A stretch of DNA of 64,000 nt from Sphingomonas sp. S2M10. GTDB lineage: Bacteria; Pseudomonadota; Alphaproteobacteria; Sphingomonadales; Sphingomonadaceae. The position numbers and the translations under genes are program-made. The notes beneath the pieces are model-generated. The model did no database searches. It was not told the origin of the DNA and was given only the letters and a program-made list of their open reading frames with translations. Positions 8,205-17,132 of the stretch are shown piece by piece (position 1 is the stretch's first letter; each line of letters opens with the position of its first letter). The stretch lies in NCBI RefSeq assembly GCF_012650175.1, contig NZ_JAAILI010000080.1, positions 142,722 through 206,721 of the forward strand. Direction: 5' to 3'.

Positions 8205-10805
8205 GTGAATCTTTCTGCGCGTCGTGCGGCCTTCCTGATTCCCGCGGCACTCTCCATGCCGGCCTTCGCGCAGGAGCGCGCAGCGGCCGAGGAAGCCGAA
8301 GGCGACGCGATCATCGTCACCGGCAGCCGCTTTGGCGGGCGCAGCGCGACCCGATCGGCGACCCCGGTCGATGCGATCGGGCGCGAGCAGTTGCAGCAGA
8401 GCGGCCGTGTCGACCTGATTCAGCAGCTGAAGGTGACGGTGCCCAGCCTCACCACGCCGCGCCCGCTGGGATCGGGCGTGGGCGACTATCTCGTCCCGCC
8501 ATCGCTGCGCGGGCTGGGGCCGGGCGAGGTGCTGGTGCTGGTCAACGGCAAGCGCCGGCATACCGCGAGTGACCTCAACACCAGCAACGGCATCGGGCGG
8601 GGTGACGTGTCGGTCGACTTCAACGCCATTCCGTCCTTTGCGCTGGCCCGGGCCGAGGTGCTGCGGGACGGTGCCTCGGCGCAATATGGATCCGATGCGA
8701 TCTCGGGGGTGATCAACCTGATCCTCGATCGCTCGGTGGGCACCCGCGCGCAGGCGACGGGCGGGATCACGACGCGCGGGGACGGCGCCTATGGCGAGGC
8801 GAGCATCTCGTCCGGCATCCGCGTCGCCGATACGGGCGTGTTGCGGCTGACCGCTTCGTACCAGCAGCGCGAAGGCACCAGCCGCGCCCGGCCGGATACG
8901 CGGCAACAATATTTCGGTACGAATGCCGCCGGTCGGCCGACCGTGATTTCGGGGAACTATGGCTCGGGGACCGGGCTGACCCCGTCGAGCGGCACGCTGG
9001 ACCCACGCGAAGCGACGATCGACCGCGACGTGTTCCGCTTCGGCGACCAGCCCAGCACCAATGTCCAGCTCTTCGCCAATTTCGCCGCGCCGGCGTCGGA
9101 TCAGGTCGAGGTCTATGCGTTCGGGGGCTATAGCCGGCTGGACGGCGACATCGAATATTTCTTCCGCCGGGCAGGGCAGGACGAGACGATCCGCGCGCTC
9201 AACCCCGACGGATATCGCCCGGCCCTCGATTCCGGGATCGAGAATCTCTCGGTGGCGATGGGGCTGCGCAGCGAGGCGCTCGCCGGCTTCGGCTGGGATC
9301 TCTCCACCGTCTACGGCGTGAACACGCAGGACCTGTACTACGACAACAGCGTCAACGTCTCCTATGGTGCTGCCACGCCGCGCCGCTTCTACCGCCTGGG
9401 CTCGGATTTCTACCAGTGGACCAGCAACCTTGACCTTACCCGCGAGATCCCGCTCGGCGACGCCGATCCCCTGAAGCTCGCGGGCGGACTGGAATATCGC
9501 GAGGAGACCTATCGCCTGTTCTCCGGAGACCCTGCCGGGTACAGCAATGGCGGGGTGCCGATCCTCGACGGGCCCAATGCCGGCCGCCCCGCGATCATCG
9601 GCGCGCAGCCGGGCCCCAGCAACGGCCCCGACGATCGGGCGTCGCTCGGCCGGCATAGCTGGGCGATCTACGGCGATGCCGAGAAGACGCTGTTCGGCCG
9701 GCTGCTTCTCCAGGGCACCGTGCGCCACGAACGCTATTCCGATTTCGGCGACACGACCAACTTCAAGGTCGCCGGGCGGCTGGGGCTGGTCGGCGGGCTG
9801 GCGGCGCGCGCCTCGTACAATACCGGTTTCCGTGCCCCGGCGCTCGCCCAGGCGGGGTACAATGCGTCCAACACGCTGATCCTAAACGGGCAACAGGCGA
9901 TCGTTCGCGTCGCCGCGGTCGACAGCGCGGCCGCCCGCCTGGCGGGTGCGACCGATCTCAAGCCGGAGACGTCGCGCAATCTCTCCGCGGGGCTGGTGCT
10001 GGAAGCCGGCGCGCTGACCGCGACTCTCGACGCCTACCAGATCCAGGTGCGCGACCGGATCGCGATCTCGTCGACGTTCCAGGACGCGCGGCTGACCGCG
10101 TTCCTCGCTGCCGGCGGGCAGGGCAATTTCAGCGCAATTTCGTTTCTGACCAATGCCGTCGATACCAAGACCCGCGGGGTGGATGTGGTGCTGCACTATC
10201 GCACCCGGCTCGCCGGGGGCGTGCTCAGCGGCACGCTGGCCGGCAACTACAACAAGACGAGCTTCGACCGGATTGCCGGCACCCCCGCGCCGCTCGCCGC
10301 GCTGGGCCTGACCACGCCGCTGTTCGACCTGACGCAGCAGCTGCGCTTCTCGGACAGCCTTCCGCGGACCAAGGCGACGCTCGATCTCACCTATACGCGC
10401 GGCCCGTTCGCCGTCTCGCTCACCAACACACGCTATGGCGAGGTTTCCACCGTGGCGCTGACCAATCGTACGCCTGCCCAGATCGCGGCGCTGGTCCCCG
10501 GCTATGACGTGCGGCTGGTGCCGGTTTCGTCCACCAGCGCCAATGCGGATATCATCCAGCGTTTCGGCGCAGAGCTGCTGACCGATCTCGAGCTCTCCTG
10601 GCAGGCGACGCGGACGCTGCGGCTCAGCGCCGGTGCCCAGAATCTGTTCGATGTCTATCCCGACGAGAACATCGCCTCCTCGGTCGCGTCGGTGGCGGTG
10701 GGGACCAATGGTGCCGACAATGCGGGTACGCAGCCCTATAACGCGATCTCGCCGTTCGGCTTCAACGGGCGGACGATATTCGTGCGGCTCGGTCTCGGCT
10801 TCTGA
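8205..10805 (+). CDS. TonB-dependent outer membrane receptor
   Basis: An 866-residue receptor. The signal peptide (~1-22, ending PAFAQ) is followed by a TonB-box-like acidic stretch (EGDAIIVTG), a plug domain (DAIGREQLQQSG; RGLGPGEVLVLVNGKRRH; VLRDGASAQYGSDAISGVIN) and a beta-barrel ending in the aromatic RLGLGF. It takes up a substrate across the outer membrane using TonB energy. The substrate cannot be read from the sequence; the upstream motif shared with the ZnuD-like receptor suggests a metal or metal complex. The GTG at 8205 was preferred over the TTG at 8202 because GAAGGGGG is then 6 nt away. The S9 peptidase follows after 85 nt. Confidence 0.88.
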   Translation: MNLSARRAAFLIPAALSMPAFAQERAAAEEAEGDAIIVTGSRFGGRSATRSATPVDAIGREQLQQSGRVDLIQQLKVTVPSLTTPRPLGSGVGDYLVPPSLRGLGPGEVLVLVNGKRRHTASDLNTSNGIGRGDVSVDFNAIPSFALARAEVLRDGASAQYGSDAISGVINLILDRSVGTRAQATGGITTRGDGAYGEASISSGIRVADTGVLRLTASYQQREGTSRARPDTRQQYFGTNAAGRPTVISGNYGSGTGLTPSSGTLDPREATIDRDVFRFGDQPSTNVQLFANFAAPASDQVEVYAFGGYSRLDGDIEYFFRRAGQDETIRALNPDGYRPALDSGIENLSVAMGLRSEALAGFGWDLSTVYGVNTQDLYYDNSVNVSYGAATPRRFYRLGSDFYQWTSNLDLTREIPLGDADPLKLAGGLEYREETYRLFSGDPAGYSNGGVPILDGPNAGRPAIIGAQPGPSNGPDDRASLGRHSWAIYGDAEKTLFGRLLLQGTVRHERYSDFGDTTNFKVAGRLGLVGGLAARASYNTGFRAPALAQAGYNASNTLILNGQQAIVRVAAVDSAAARLAGATDLKPETSRNLSAGLVLEAGALTATLDAYQIQVRDRIAISSTFQDARLTAFLAAGGQGNFSAISFLTNAVDTKTRGVDVVLHYRTRLAGGVLSGTLAGNYNKTSFDRIAGTPAPLAALGLTTPLFDLTQQLRFSDSLPRTKATLDLTYTRGPFAVSLTNTRYGEVSTVALTNRTPAQIAALVPGYDVRLVPVSSTSANADIIQRFGAELLTDLELSWQATRTLRLSAGAQNLFDVYPDENIASSVASVAVGTNGADNAGTQPYNAISPFGFNGRTIFVRLGLGF

Positions 10806-10890
10806 GCCGCAGTCGACCGGCAGGGTCCGGTGCCCGCACCCGTACTTTGTTCTTGCGCCATTTCTTCCACGTCAGCGATACGGTCACATC

Positions 10891-12810
10891 ATGAAACGCC
10901 TCCCTCTCGCCCTCGTCTCTCTGCTCGCAAGCGTCGCCCCGGCGGCGGCGGCGGTGCATGGCTATGACAGCCTGACACTCGACCCGAAGGGGCGGCAGAT
11001 CGCCGCCGTCGAACGCGACACATCGGGGGAAGCGCGGATCGTGGTCCGCGCGGCTCGCGACGGTGCGGTGCTCCGCACCTACCACCCGTGCAAGGCCTGC
11101 GGCATTTCAGGCCTGAGCTGGTCGCATGCCGGCGGCATGCTCGCCTTCGTGACGCGCGATCGCAGCCGGCAGGGCGCGACCCTGATGGTGGCGAGCGGCG
11201 CATCGACGCGCGTGGTGGCGGCGATCGGGGGCCTTGCGGCGAACCCGCGTTTCTCGCCCGACGATCGCCGCATCGCGCTGCTCGTCACGCTGGGCGCCAC
11301 CAAGGAAACCGGCGCGGCGCAGGCCGGTGCGCGCCAGGTCGGCGAAATCGGCGAGAAGGACGATGCCCAGCAGCTGGCGATCGTCGATGTCGCCGGCGCC
11401 GCAGATCAGGCGGTGACCCCGCTGTCACCGGCCGGTCGGTACATCTATGAATATGACTGGGCGCCGGACGGGCGCTGGTTCGCGGTCACCTCCGCGCTCG
11501 GCAATGGCGACGCGAACTGGTGGGTGGCGACGCTGGGCCGGATCGATGCGACGACGGGTGCCGTCACCAACCTCGCCCGGCCGAGGATGCAGCTCAACAT
11601 GCCGCGTGTTTCGCCCGACGGACGCACCATCGCCTTTATCGGCGGGTTGATGAGCGATTTCGGCTCGATCGGCGGCGATATCTACACCGTGCCGATGGCG
11701 GGCGGCGATCCGGTCGACATCACCAAGGGCGCCCGGCGGACCTATACCGCCCTGGATTGGACGCTTGGCGGACTGCGCGCGGCGATGCTGGAAGGTGACC
11801 GGATGGGCGCGGTGGCGGTGCAGCCGGACGCCGCGGCGCGGGTGTTGTTCGCCCTGCCGGTGACGCTTTCGGCGGGAGACGGCCGCATCGCTTGGGACGA
11901 GCGCGGCACGACGATGGCGAGCGTGGTGCAGGATTTCACCCATGCGCCGGCCATCTATGCCGGCGCCGCAACCGCGCCGCGGCAGATCACGCACGACAAT
12001 GACGCCGAGCCCGCCGCGGTCCGCGCGCAGAGCGTTACCTGGACCAACGAAGGGTACACCGCACAGGGTTGGCTGCTCTCGCCGCTGACGCCGCCGGCGC
12101 CCGGCACCAAGGCACCGATGATCGTCAGCGTGCATGGCGGCCCTGCTGCGGCGAGCACCCCGCGCTTTCTTCCCAAGGGTCTGTCCAGCGTGCTGCCCGA
12201 TGCGGGTTATTATGTCTTCCTGCCCAATCCGCGCGGTTCCTATGGGCAGGGCGAGGCCTTCACCGCGGCGAACAAGCGCGATTTCGGGGGCGGCGACCTG
12301 CGCGACATCCTCGCCGGTATCGATGCCGTGGAGAAGGTGGCGCCGATCGACGATGCGCGGCTGGGGCTGACCGGTTGCTCCTATGGCGGGTTCATGGCGA
12401 TGTGGGCGAACACGCAGACCGATCGCTTCAAGGCCATCGTCGCGGGCGCGGGTCTGTCGAACTGGGTCAGCTATTACGGGACGAACGGCATCAACACCTG
12501 GATGATCCCGTTTTTCGGGAAGTCGGTGTACGATGATTACAAGGCCTATGAGGATGTCTCCGCCGTCTATCACGTGAAGCGCGCGAAGACGCCGACCTTC
12601 ATCTATGTCGGCGAGCGCGACATCGAGGTTCCGCCGACGCAGTCGGTGGAATGGTATCAGGCGCTGAAAAGCCAGGGCGTTCCGGTGAGCCTGGTGATCT
12701 ATCCGGATGCGGGCCATTGCGCGCCGACCGCGGCGGCGGACATCAGCAAGCGTCAGCTCGACTGGTTCGGCAAGTATCTGAACGCAGCTCGGCCGGAGGT
12801 GGCGCAATAG
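10891..12810 (+). CDS. Secreted S9-family prolyl oligopeptidase / acylaminoacyl-peptidase-like
   Basis: A 639-residue protein with a signal peptide (~1-20, ending PAAAA). A beta-propeller-like N-terminal domain shows WD-like repeats (LSWSHAGGMLAF, PRFSPDDRRIAL, YDWAPDGRWFAV, PRVSPDGRTIAF). The alpha/beta hydrolase domain begins ~400. The triad is Ser497 in GCSYGG, Asp577 in GERDIEVP and His609 in DAGHC. It should cleave short peptides in the periplasm or outside. An early CKAC (CxxC) pair could form a disulfide. It may be co-transcribed with the TonB receptor 85 nt upstream, possibly trimming a peptide-bound ligand; that link is inference. Confidence 0.87.
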   Translation: MKRLPLALVSLLASVAPAAAAVHGYDSLTLDPKGRQIAAVERDTSGEARIVVRAARDGAVLRTYHPCKACGISGLSWSHAGGMLAFVTRDRSRQGATLMVASGASTRVVAAIGGLAANPRFSPDDRRIALLVTLGATKETGAAQAGARQVGEIGEKDDAQQLAIVDVAGAADQAVTPLSPAGRYIYEYDWAPDGRWFAVTSALGNGDANWWVATLGRIDATTGAVTNLARPRMQLNMPRVSPDGRTIAFIGGLMSDFGSIGGDIYTVPMAGGDPVDITKGARRTYTALDWTLGGLRAAMLEGDRMGAVAVQPDAAARVLFALPVTLSAGDGRIAWDERGTTMASVVQDFTHAPAIYAGAATAPRQITHDNDAEPAAVRAQSVTWTNEGYTAQGWLLSPLTPPAPGTKAPMIVSVHGGPAAASTPRFLPKGLSSVLPDAGYYVFLPNPRGSYGQGEAFTAANKRDFGGGDLRDILAGIDAVEKVAPIDDARLGLTGCSYGGFMAMWANTQTDRFKAIVAGAGLSNWVSYYGTNGINTWMIPFFGKSVYDDYKAYEDVSAVYHVKRAKTPTFIYVGERDIEVPPTQSVEWYQALKSQGVPVSLVIYPDAGHCAPTAAADISKRQLDWFGKYLNAARPEVAQ

Positions 12811-12989
12811 CCGTGCAAGCGCGCGTGTCGGCGACGCGCGGGTAAGCGCTCCAGCCAGCCGCGTGCGTCGCCCGATCGGGCGACGCAATCATGGGCGCCG
12901 CGTCGTGAACGTCGTTCGTCGGAGGGCGGGGACGGGAGCGGGCCGCCCATCGCCGTTGCGGTGCCAGCCCAAGGACCGACAGCCTGATG

Positions 12990-13154
12990 GAGCGCCAGCC
13001 GCTCGTCACCCGGCACCGGAAAGGGCAGCGGATCGATAGCCTGGCTGGACAGGCGGATCTCGTAATGGCGATGGCTGCCGGTCGATCGTCCGGTCGAGCC
13101 GACGCGCCCGACGAACAAAAGATCAGAAGCAGGGCAGGGCACACGCCGGACCAC
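12990..13154 (-). pseudogene. Remnant of M23 metallopeptidase C-terminal domain
   Basis: A minus-strand frame reads VGSTGRSTGSHRHYEIRL followed by AIDPLPF (13020-13121). This matches the end of the lysostaphin-like M23 fold, where VGSTGRSTGPHLHYEVR is typical; the HxH zinc pair survives. The rest of the catalytic domain (the first HxxxD) and any signal peptide are not found in the ~300 nt upstream in any frame, so the gene is broken. M23 endopeptidases are often in Zur regulons (for example ShyB), which fits the zinc setting. Frame outside the matched part is uncertain. Confidence 0.5.
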
Positions 13155-13377
13155 ATCGCCTTGCGGATTTCGACACCATCATTTCCGCTGTAGCCCCTCA
13201 AGGCTATTGGATGCGAACCAACCCTGAGCATGCCGGATGCGAGGATAGTATATTTTGACAAAGGGACGGTCTGATGCGGCCAGGCGTCGCAGCGTGACGT
13301 GCCGACGGGGTGCCAGTCGGAAAGATTGCTCCAACATCGCCGGCAACACCCGCACAGGATAAATATAGCTCTTGATA

Positions 13378-13388
13378 TGATACAACAT
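13378..13388 (+). promoter_or_regulatory. Candidate metal-response (Zur-like) operator B
   Basis: TGATACAACAT, identical to operators A and C, 37 nt before the GTG start of the ZnuD-like receptor. It lies in an AT-rich island within GC-rich DNA (AAATATAGCTCTTGATATGA before it). The reverse strand, ATGTTGTATCATATCAA, resembles the ATGTTATA-type half sites of Zur boxes. Confidence 0.55.
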
Positions 13389-13425
13389 GAAATTTAGATG
13401 ACGCCCAAGTTTCAGGGAGAACATC

Positions 13426-15579
13426 GTGCGTAACATCCTATTCAGCGCCAGCGTGGCGTCCGCAGCGCTGTGCGCGCCGGCTTATGCCCAGTCCTCGGGG
13501 GATCGGCAGGTCGAAACCGCCGCTGCGGGCCAGCGCGGGCCGGAGATCATCGTCACCGCGCCGTTCCAGCAGAGCGAGGAAGACGTGCTGCAGGGCACCT
13601 CGGTCGTGACCGGCGAGGAACTGCAGCGCCAGCTCCGCCCGAGCATCGGCGAAACGCTCGCGCGCCAGCCGGGCGTCTCGGCCACCTCGTTCGGCCCGAC
13701 CGCGTCGCGGCCGATCCTGCGTGGCTTCCAGGGCGAGCGCATCCGCATCCTGACCGACGGCATCGGCTCGATCGACGTGTCGAATACCTCGGTCGATCAT
13801 GCCCCGGTCATCAATCCGCTGCTCGCCGACCGCGTCGAGATCCTGCGCGGGCCGGCGGCGCTGCTGTTCGGATCGTCCGCCATCGGCGGTGTCGTCAACG
13901 TGATCGACACGCGCATTCCGCGGTCCGTTCCCGAGAAGGGCTATCGTCTGAACGGCATGGCGAACTATGGCTCCGCCGCGAACGAGCGCTCGATCGCCGG
14001 CGCGGCCGATGTCGCGGTGGGCGGCAAGCTGGTGCTGCATGCCGACGGCTCCTATCTCAAGACCGACGATCTGAAGATCCCGGGCTTCGTCCTGTCCCGC
14101 AGCGCGCGCGCACAGGCGCTCGCCACCAGCCAGCTGCCGCCGCCCGATGCCGAAGAAGGTGAAGAGGCGATCGATTTCGCGGGCAACGCCGCGCTCCGCA
14201 ATCGTCTGCCCAATTCGGCGAGCGAGACCTGGACCGCCGGCGTCGGCGCGTCGATCGTCACCGAGACGGGCAGTCTCGGCATTTCCTACAGCCATTATGA
14301 CAGCCTCTATGGCGTCCCGGTCCGCTATGCGACCCGATATGGCCAGGAACAGGAAGCGCCCCGGCTCGATCTGGCGCAGGACCGCGTCGACCTTCGCGCC
14401 GAGGTCGAGACCGGCGGCGGCTTTCTCGATCGCATCCGGTTGCGCGCCGGCTATGCCGACTACCGCCATTTCGAACTCGAGGAGAGCGGCGAGGTCGGCA
14501 CCGCCTTCTACAACAAGGGTCTGGAAGGCCGCCTCGAACTCGTCCAGGCCGATCGCGGCGGCTGGAAGGGCGCCTCGGGTGTGCAATATTATAACCGCCG
14601 CTTCGATGTGGAGGGCGAAGAGGCATTCCTGCCGAAGAACCGCACCGGCCAGTTCGGCGTGTTCACGCTGCAGCAGGTCAATCTCGGCGCGTTCCGGGCC
14701 GAAGGCGGCCTGCGCTACGAACGCAGCGAGCTGACCTCGGATGTCCTGTCGGACGACCTCCGCTTCTTCTCCGGCAAGCGCAGCTATGATGCGATCTCGG
14801 GATCGCTGGGCGGGTCCGTCGCGGTACGCCCGGGCATCCGCTTCGGCATCAATGTGTCGCGGACCGAGCGTGCGCCGTCGGCCGAGGAACTGTTCGCCAA
14901 TGGCGCCCACGCCGGCACCCAGGCCTATGAGCTGGGCAGCCCGAACTTCCGGCTGGAAAAGTCGTGGGGCGTCGAAGCGACGATGCACGCCGTTGGCGAA
15001 GGCTTCCACCTCGATGCCTCGGCCTATTACAACTGGTTCTCGAACTACATCTCCGAGAATCAGGTCGACCAGTCGGTATGCGAAAGCGCCGCGGCGCCCA
15101 GCGGACGCGAGGCGGATCTGCCCTGCTTCCAGTTCCAGCAGGCGGATGCGCGCTATTATGGCTTTGAGGCGGATGCCTCCGTCCAGCTTGCCGAGATCCG
15201 CGGCTATCGGGTGAACCTCGATCTGCTCGGCGACTATGTGCACGCCTCGATCGTCGATCAGGGTCCCGTGCCGCGCATCCCGCCGGCGCGCGTGCTCGGC
15301 GGCCTCGAAGCGCAGGGCGAGCAGTTCACCGCGCGCGCCGAGGTGGAGCATGTCTTCGTGCAGGATCGCGTCACCGCGTTCGAGACGCCGACCGACGACT
15401 ATACGATGGTCAACGCATCGGTGGCGTTCAGCCCGTGGGGCAAGAGCAACCCGACCACGCTGCTGGTCAGCGCCAACAACATCTTCGATGTGGCGGCCCG
15501 CCGCCATTCGAGCTTCCTCAAGGATTTCGCGCCGCTGGCGGGCCGCGACATCCGGGTAAGCCTGCGCTTCGGCTTCTGA
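13426..15579 (+). CDS. znuD: ZnuD-like TonB-dependent zinc receptor
   Basis: A 717-residue outer membrane receptor with a signal peptide (~1-22, ending PAYAQ). The plug shows signatures of the ZnuD group: QPGVSATSFGPTASRPILRG, RIRILTDGIGSIDVSNTS and HAPVINPLLADRVEILRGPA. Near the end come VPRIPPARVLGGLEA and RRHSSFLKDFAPLAGRDI, also typical of ZnuD. ZnuD receptors import zinc or haem-zinc complexes under zinc shortage. The GTG start has AGGGAGA before it. An operator-like motif lies 37 nt upstream and a hairpin follows the stop. Family assignment is from memory of conserved segments; the zinc ligand is inferred. Confidence 0.8.
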   Translation: MRNILFSASVASAALCAPAYAQSSGDRQVETAAAGQRGPEIIVTAPFQQSEEDVLQGTSVVTGEELQRQLRPSIGETLARQPGVSATSFGPTASRPILRGFQGERIRILTDGIGSIDVSNTSVDHAPVINPLLADRVEILRGPAALLFGSSAIGGVVNVIDTRIPRSVPEKGYRLNGMANYGSAANERSIAGAADVAVGGKLVLHADGSYLKTDDLKIPGFVLSRSARAQALATSQLPPPDAEEGEEAIDFAGNAALRNRLPNSASETWTAGVGASIVTETGSLGISYSHYDSLYGVPVRYATRYGQEQEAPRLDLAQDRVDLRAEVETGGGFLDRIRLRAGYADYRHFELEESGEVGTAFYNKGLEGRLELVQADRGGWKGASGVQYYNRRFDVEGEEAFLPKNRTGQFGVFTLQQVNLGAFRAEGGLRYERSELTSDVLSDDLRFFSGKRSYDAISGSLGGSVAVRPGIRFGINVSRTERAPSAEELFANGAHAGTQAYELGSPNFRLEKSWGVEATMHAVGEGFHLDASAYYNWFSNYISENQVDQSVCESAAAPSGREADLPCFQFQQADARYYGFEADASVQLAEIRGYRVNLDLLGDYVHASIVDQGPVPRIPPARVLGGLEAQGEQFTARAEVEHVFVQDRVTAFETPTDDYTMVNASVAFSPWGKSNPTTLLVSANNIFDVAARRHSSFLKDFAPLAGRDIRVSLRFGF

Positions 15580-15590
15580 CGAAGCCCGTG

Positions 15591-15623
15591 ACGGGCGACA
15601 GCGGCACGGTCGCTGTCGCCCGT
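15591..15623 (+). terminator. Hairpin after znuD-like gene
   Basis: A perfect 13-bp stem (15591-15603 with 15611-15623) and 7-nt loop, 11 nt after the stop. There is no clear T-run, so termination is likely but not certain. Confidence 0.6.
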
Positions 15624-15734
15624 CGTGTTCGGCGGCGCAACGCTGCCATCCCGGACCCTTGGGGGCCGCACGGCCCGACTTGGCATATTCCGCCCAGCCG
15701 CTTTCCTTGGTCAGCCCCGGTCGGTCGTCTCTCT

Positions 15735-15923
15735 GTGCCGGCAGGCGTTCTGCTGCTCCCCGATCCAGCGCTGGCCGCGAGGCTCGTCGATCGGGCGCGG
15801 CAGCTCGGCTTCGCACCGACGCGGCTGATCGTCGAAACTCGGGGGCTGTGCACCGACTGCGGAAACGAGACGGTCGTTCGAGAAACGAAAACGGATGCGG
15901 CGGCTGTGCCCAGCATCGCTTGA
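15735..15923 (+). pseudogene. Fragment resembling the C-terminus of a Fur/Zur-family regulator
   Basis: A plus-strand frame (possible GTG at 15735, stop at 15923) reads LLLPDPALAARLVDRARQ, then LGFAPTRLIVETRGLC and TDCGNE. This has the layout of the Fur/Zur dimerisation domain: a DPAL helix start, a GF turn, then a beta-strand ending in a Cys-x-x-Cys that holds structural zinc. The winged-helix half and the first CxxC are missing; upstream DNA in all three frames shows no match. It may be a decayed zur lying between the znuD-like gene and the cobW operon, or a chance resemblance. It is too short to function as a regulator. Confidence 0.4.
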
Positions 15924-15980
15924 GCCAGGGCATCCCGCTCGCCGCCGCACGCACACGCGGGAGGGGCGGCAGGCCGCTGA

Positions 15981-17132
15981 TCAGGCCCAGCCGACCCCCA
16001 TCCTTCCGCCCGGAATGCCAGGTGCGGGCACGCTTTCCACCAGCCCCCCCAGCCCGAAGCGCTCAAGCCCGATCGTCATCAGCGACAGGGTGCCGCGCAG
16101 CTGATCCGCGGTGATGTCGCGGGTGATGAACACCAGCCGCGTCCGCCGGTCGTCCGAGGGCCAGTCGTCCAGTTCCACCGGGGGATGGAACAGGTGCTGC
16201 ACGCCGTGGACGACGATCGGCTTGGGATGATCGGCGAGATGCACGATACCCTTCACGCGAAGGATATCCTGCCCCTTCAGGCTGGTGAGGATGTCGATCC
16301 AGCGCTCGAACGCCTCGGCGCGCAGCGGTTCGTCGAAGGTCAGGCAGGTGGCGCGGATGCGGTCGTCGTGGCGGTTCACGTCGTGCGCATGGTCGTGATC
16401 ATGGCGATGCCCATGGCCATGATGGGCGTGCCGGTCGCCATAGGCTTCCGCGTTCAGCCACCGCTGCACGTCGGGCCCTTTGGTCGCGGGATTGTAGAGC
16501 CCCGCGTCGAAAAGCCGATCGGCCTCCACCACGCCTTGCAGCACGGGCAGGATCGGCGCGGCCGGGTTGATCGTGCGGAGCCGCGTCTCGATCTCGCGCC
16601 GGGCGTCCCCGGACAGTAGATCGATCTTGGTCAGCACGATGCGGTCGGCGACTGCGGCCTGGCGGATCGCCTCGTCCTGCGTGTCGAGCGTCGCCATGCC
16701 GTTGACCGCGTCGACCGTGGTCACCACCCCGTCGAGCCGATAGAGCGTGCGCAGCTGCGGATCGGTCATCAGCGTGTGCAGGATCGGAGCAGGATCCGCG
16801 AGTCCGGTGGTTTCGATCACCACCCGATCGAACCAGCATCGGCCTTCGCGTGCGAACCGCCAGGGCGCGTCGCGCAGCGTGGCGCGCAGGTCGCCGCGGA
16901 TGGTGCAGCACAGGCAGCCGCCCATCATCTCCACCACCATGTCCTCGTTCGATCGCGCGATCAGGTCATGATCGAGGCTCACCGCGCCGAACTCGTTGAT
17001 GATGACCAGCGCGCGCCGAAATTCGGGCGTCCGGACGAGATGGTTGAGCAGCGTCGTCTTGCCGCTGCCGAGAAAGCCGGTGAGCACGCTGACCGGGATC
17101 AGCGCCTGTTCGCCCGCGACCAGTCCGTTCAT
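15981..17132 (-). CDS. CobW/COG0523-family GTPase with His-rich linker (candidate zinc metallochaperone)
   Basis: A 383-residue G3E GTPase. The P-loop GFLGSGKTT is at 19-27, the Cys-x-Cys-Cys metal site GGCLCC at ~71-76, ETTGLADP and the guanine motif TKID follow. A His/Asp-rich run lies at ~230-256 (HHGHGHRHDHDHAHD), then the CobW C-terminal domain. COG0523 proteins of this type (ZigA, ZNG1) deliver zinc to client enzymes during starvation. The ATG at 17132 overlaps the stop of the DUF1826 gene by 4 nt (ATGA), so it is the last gene of a three-gene operon. Zinc is inferred; cobalt or other metals are used by relatives. Confidence 0.88.
   Translation of the reverse strand: MNGLVAGEQALIPVSVLTGFLGSGKTTLLNHLVRTPEFRRALVIINEFGAVSLDHDLIARSNEDMVVEMMGGCLCCTIRGDLRATLRDAPWRFAREGRCWFDRVVIETTGLADPAPILHTLMTDPQLRTLYRLDGVVTTVDAVNGMATLDTQDEAIRQAAVADRIVLTKIDLLSGDARREIETRLRTINPAAPILPVLQGVVEADRLFDAGLYNPATKGPDVQRWLNAEAYGDRHAHHGHGHRHDHDHAHDVNRHDDRIRATCLTFDEPLRAEAFERWIDILTSLKGQDILRVKGIVHLADHPKPIVVHGVQHLFHPPVELDDWPSDDRRTRLVFITRDITADQLRGTLSLMTIGLERFGLGGLVESVPAPGIPGGRMGVGWA

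Noticed and set aside
13438..15954. An 838-codon minus-strand frame opposite the znuD-like gene
   Set aside because: Same artefact: it mirrors the receptor codons and shows no recognisable motif.
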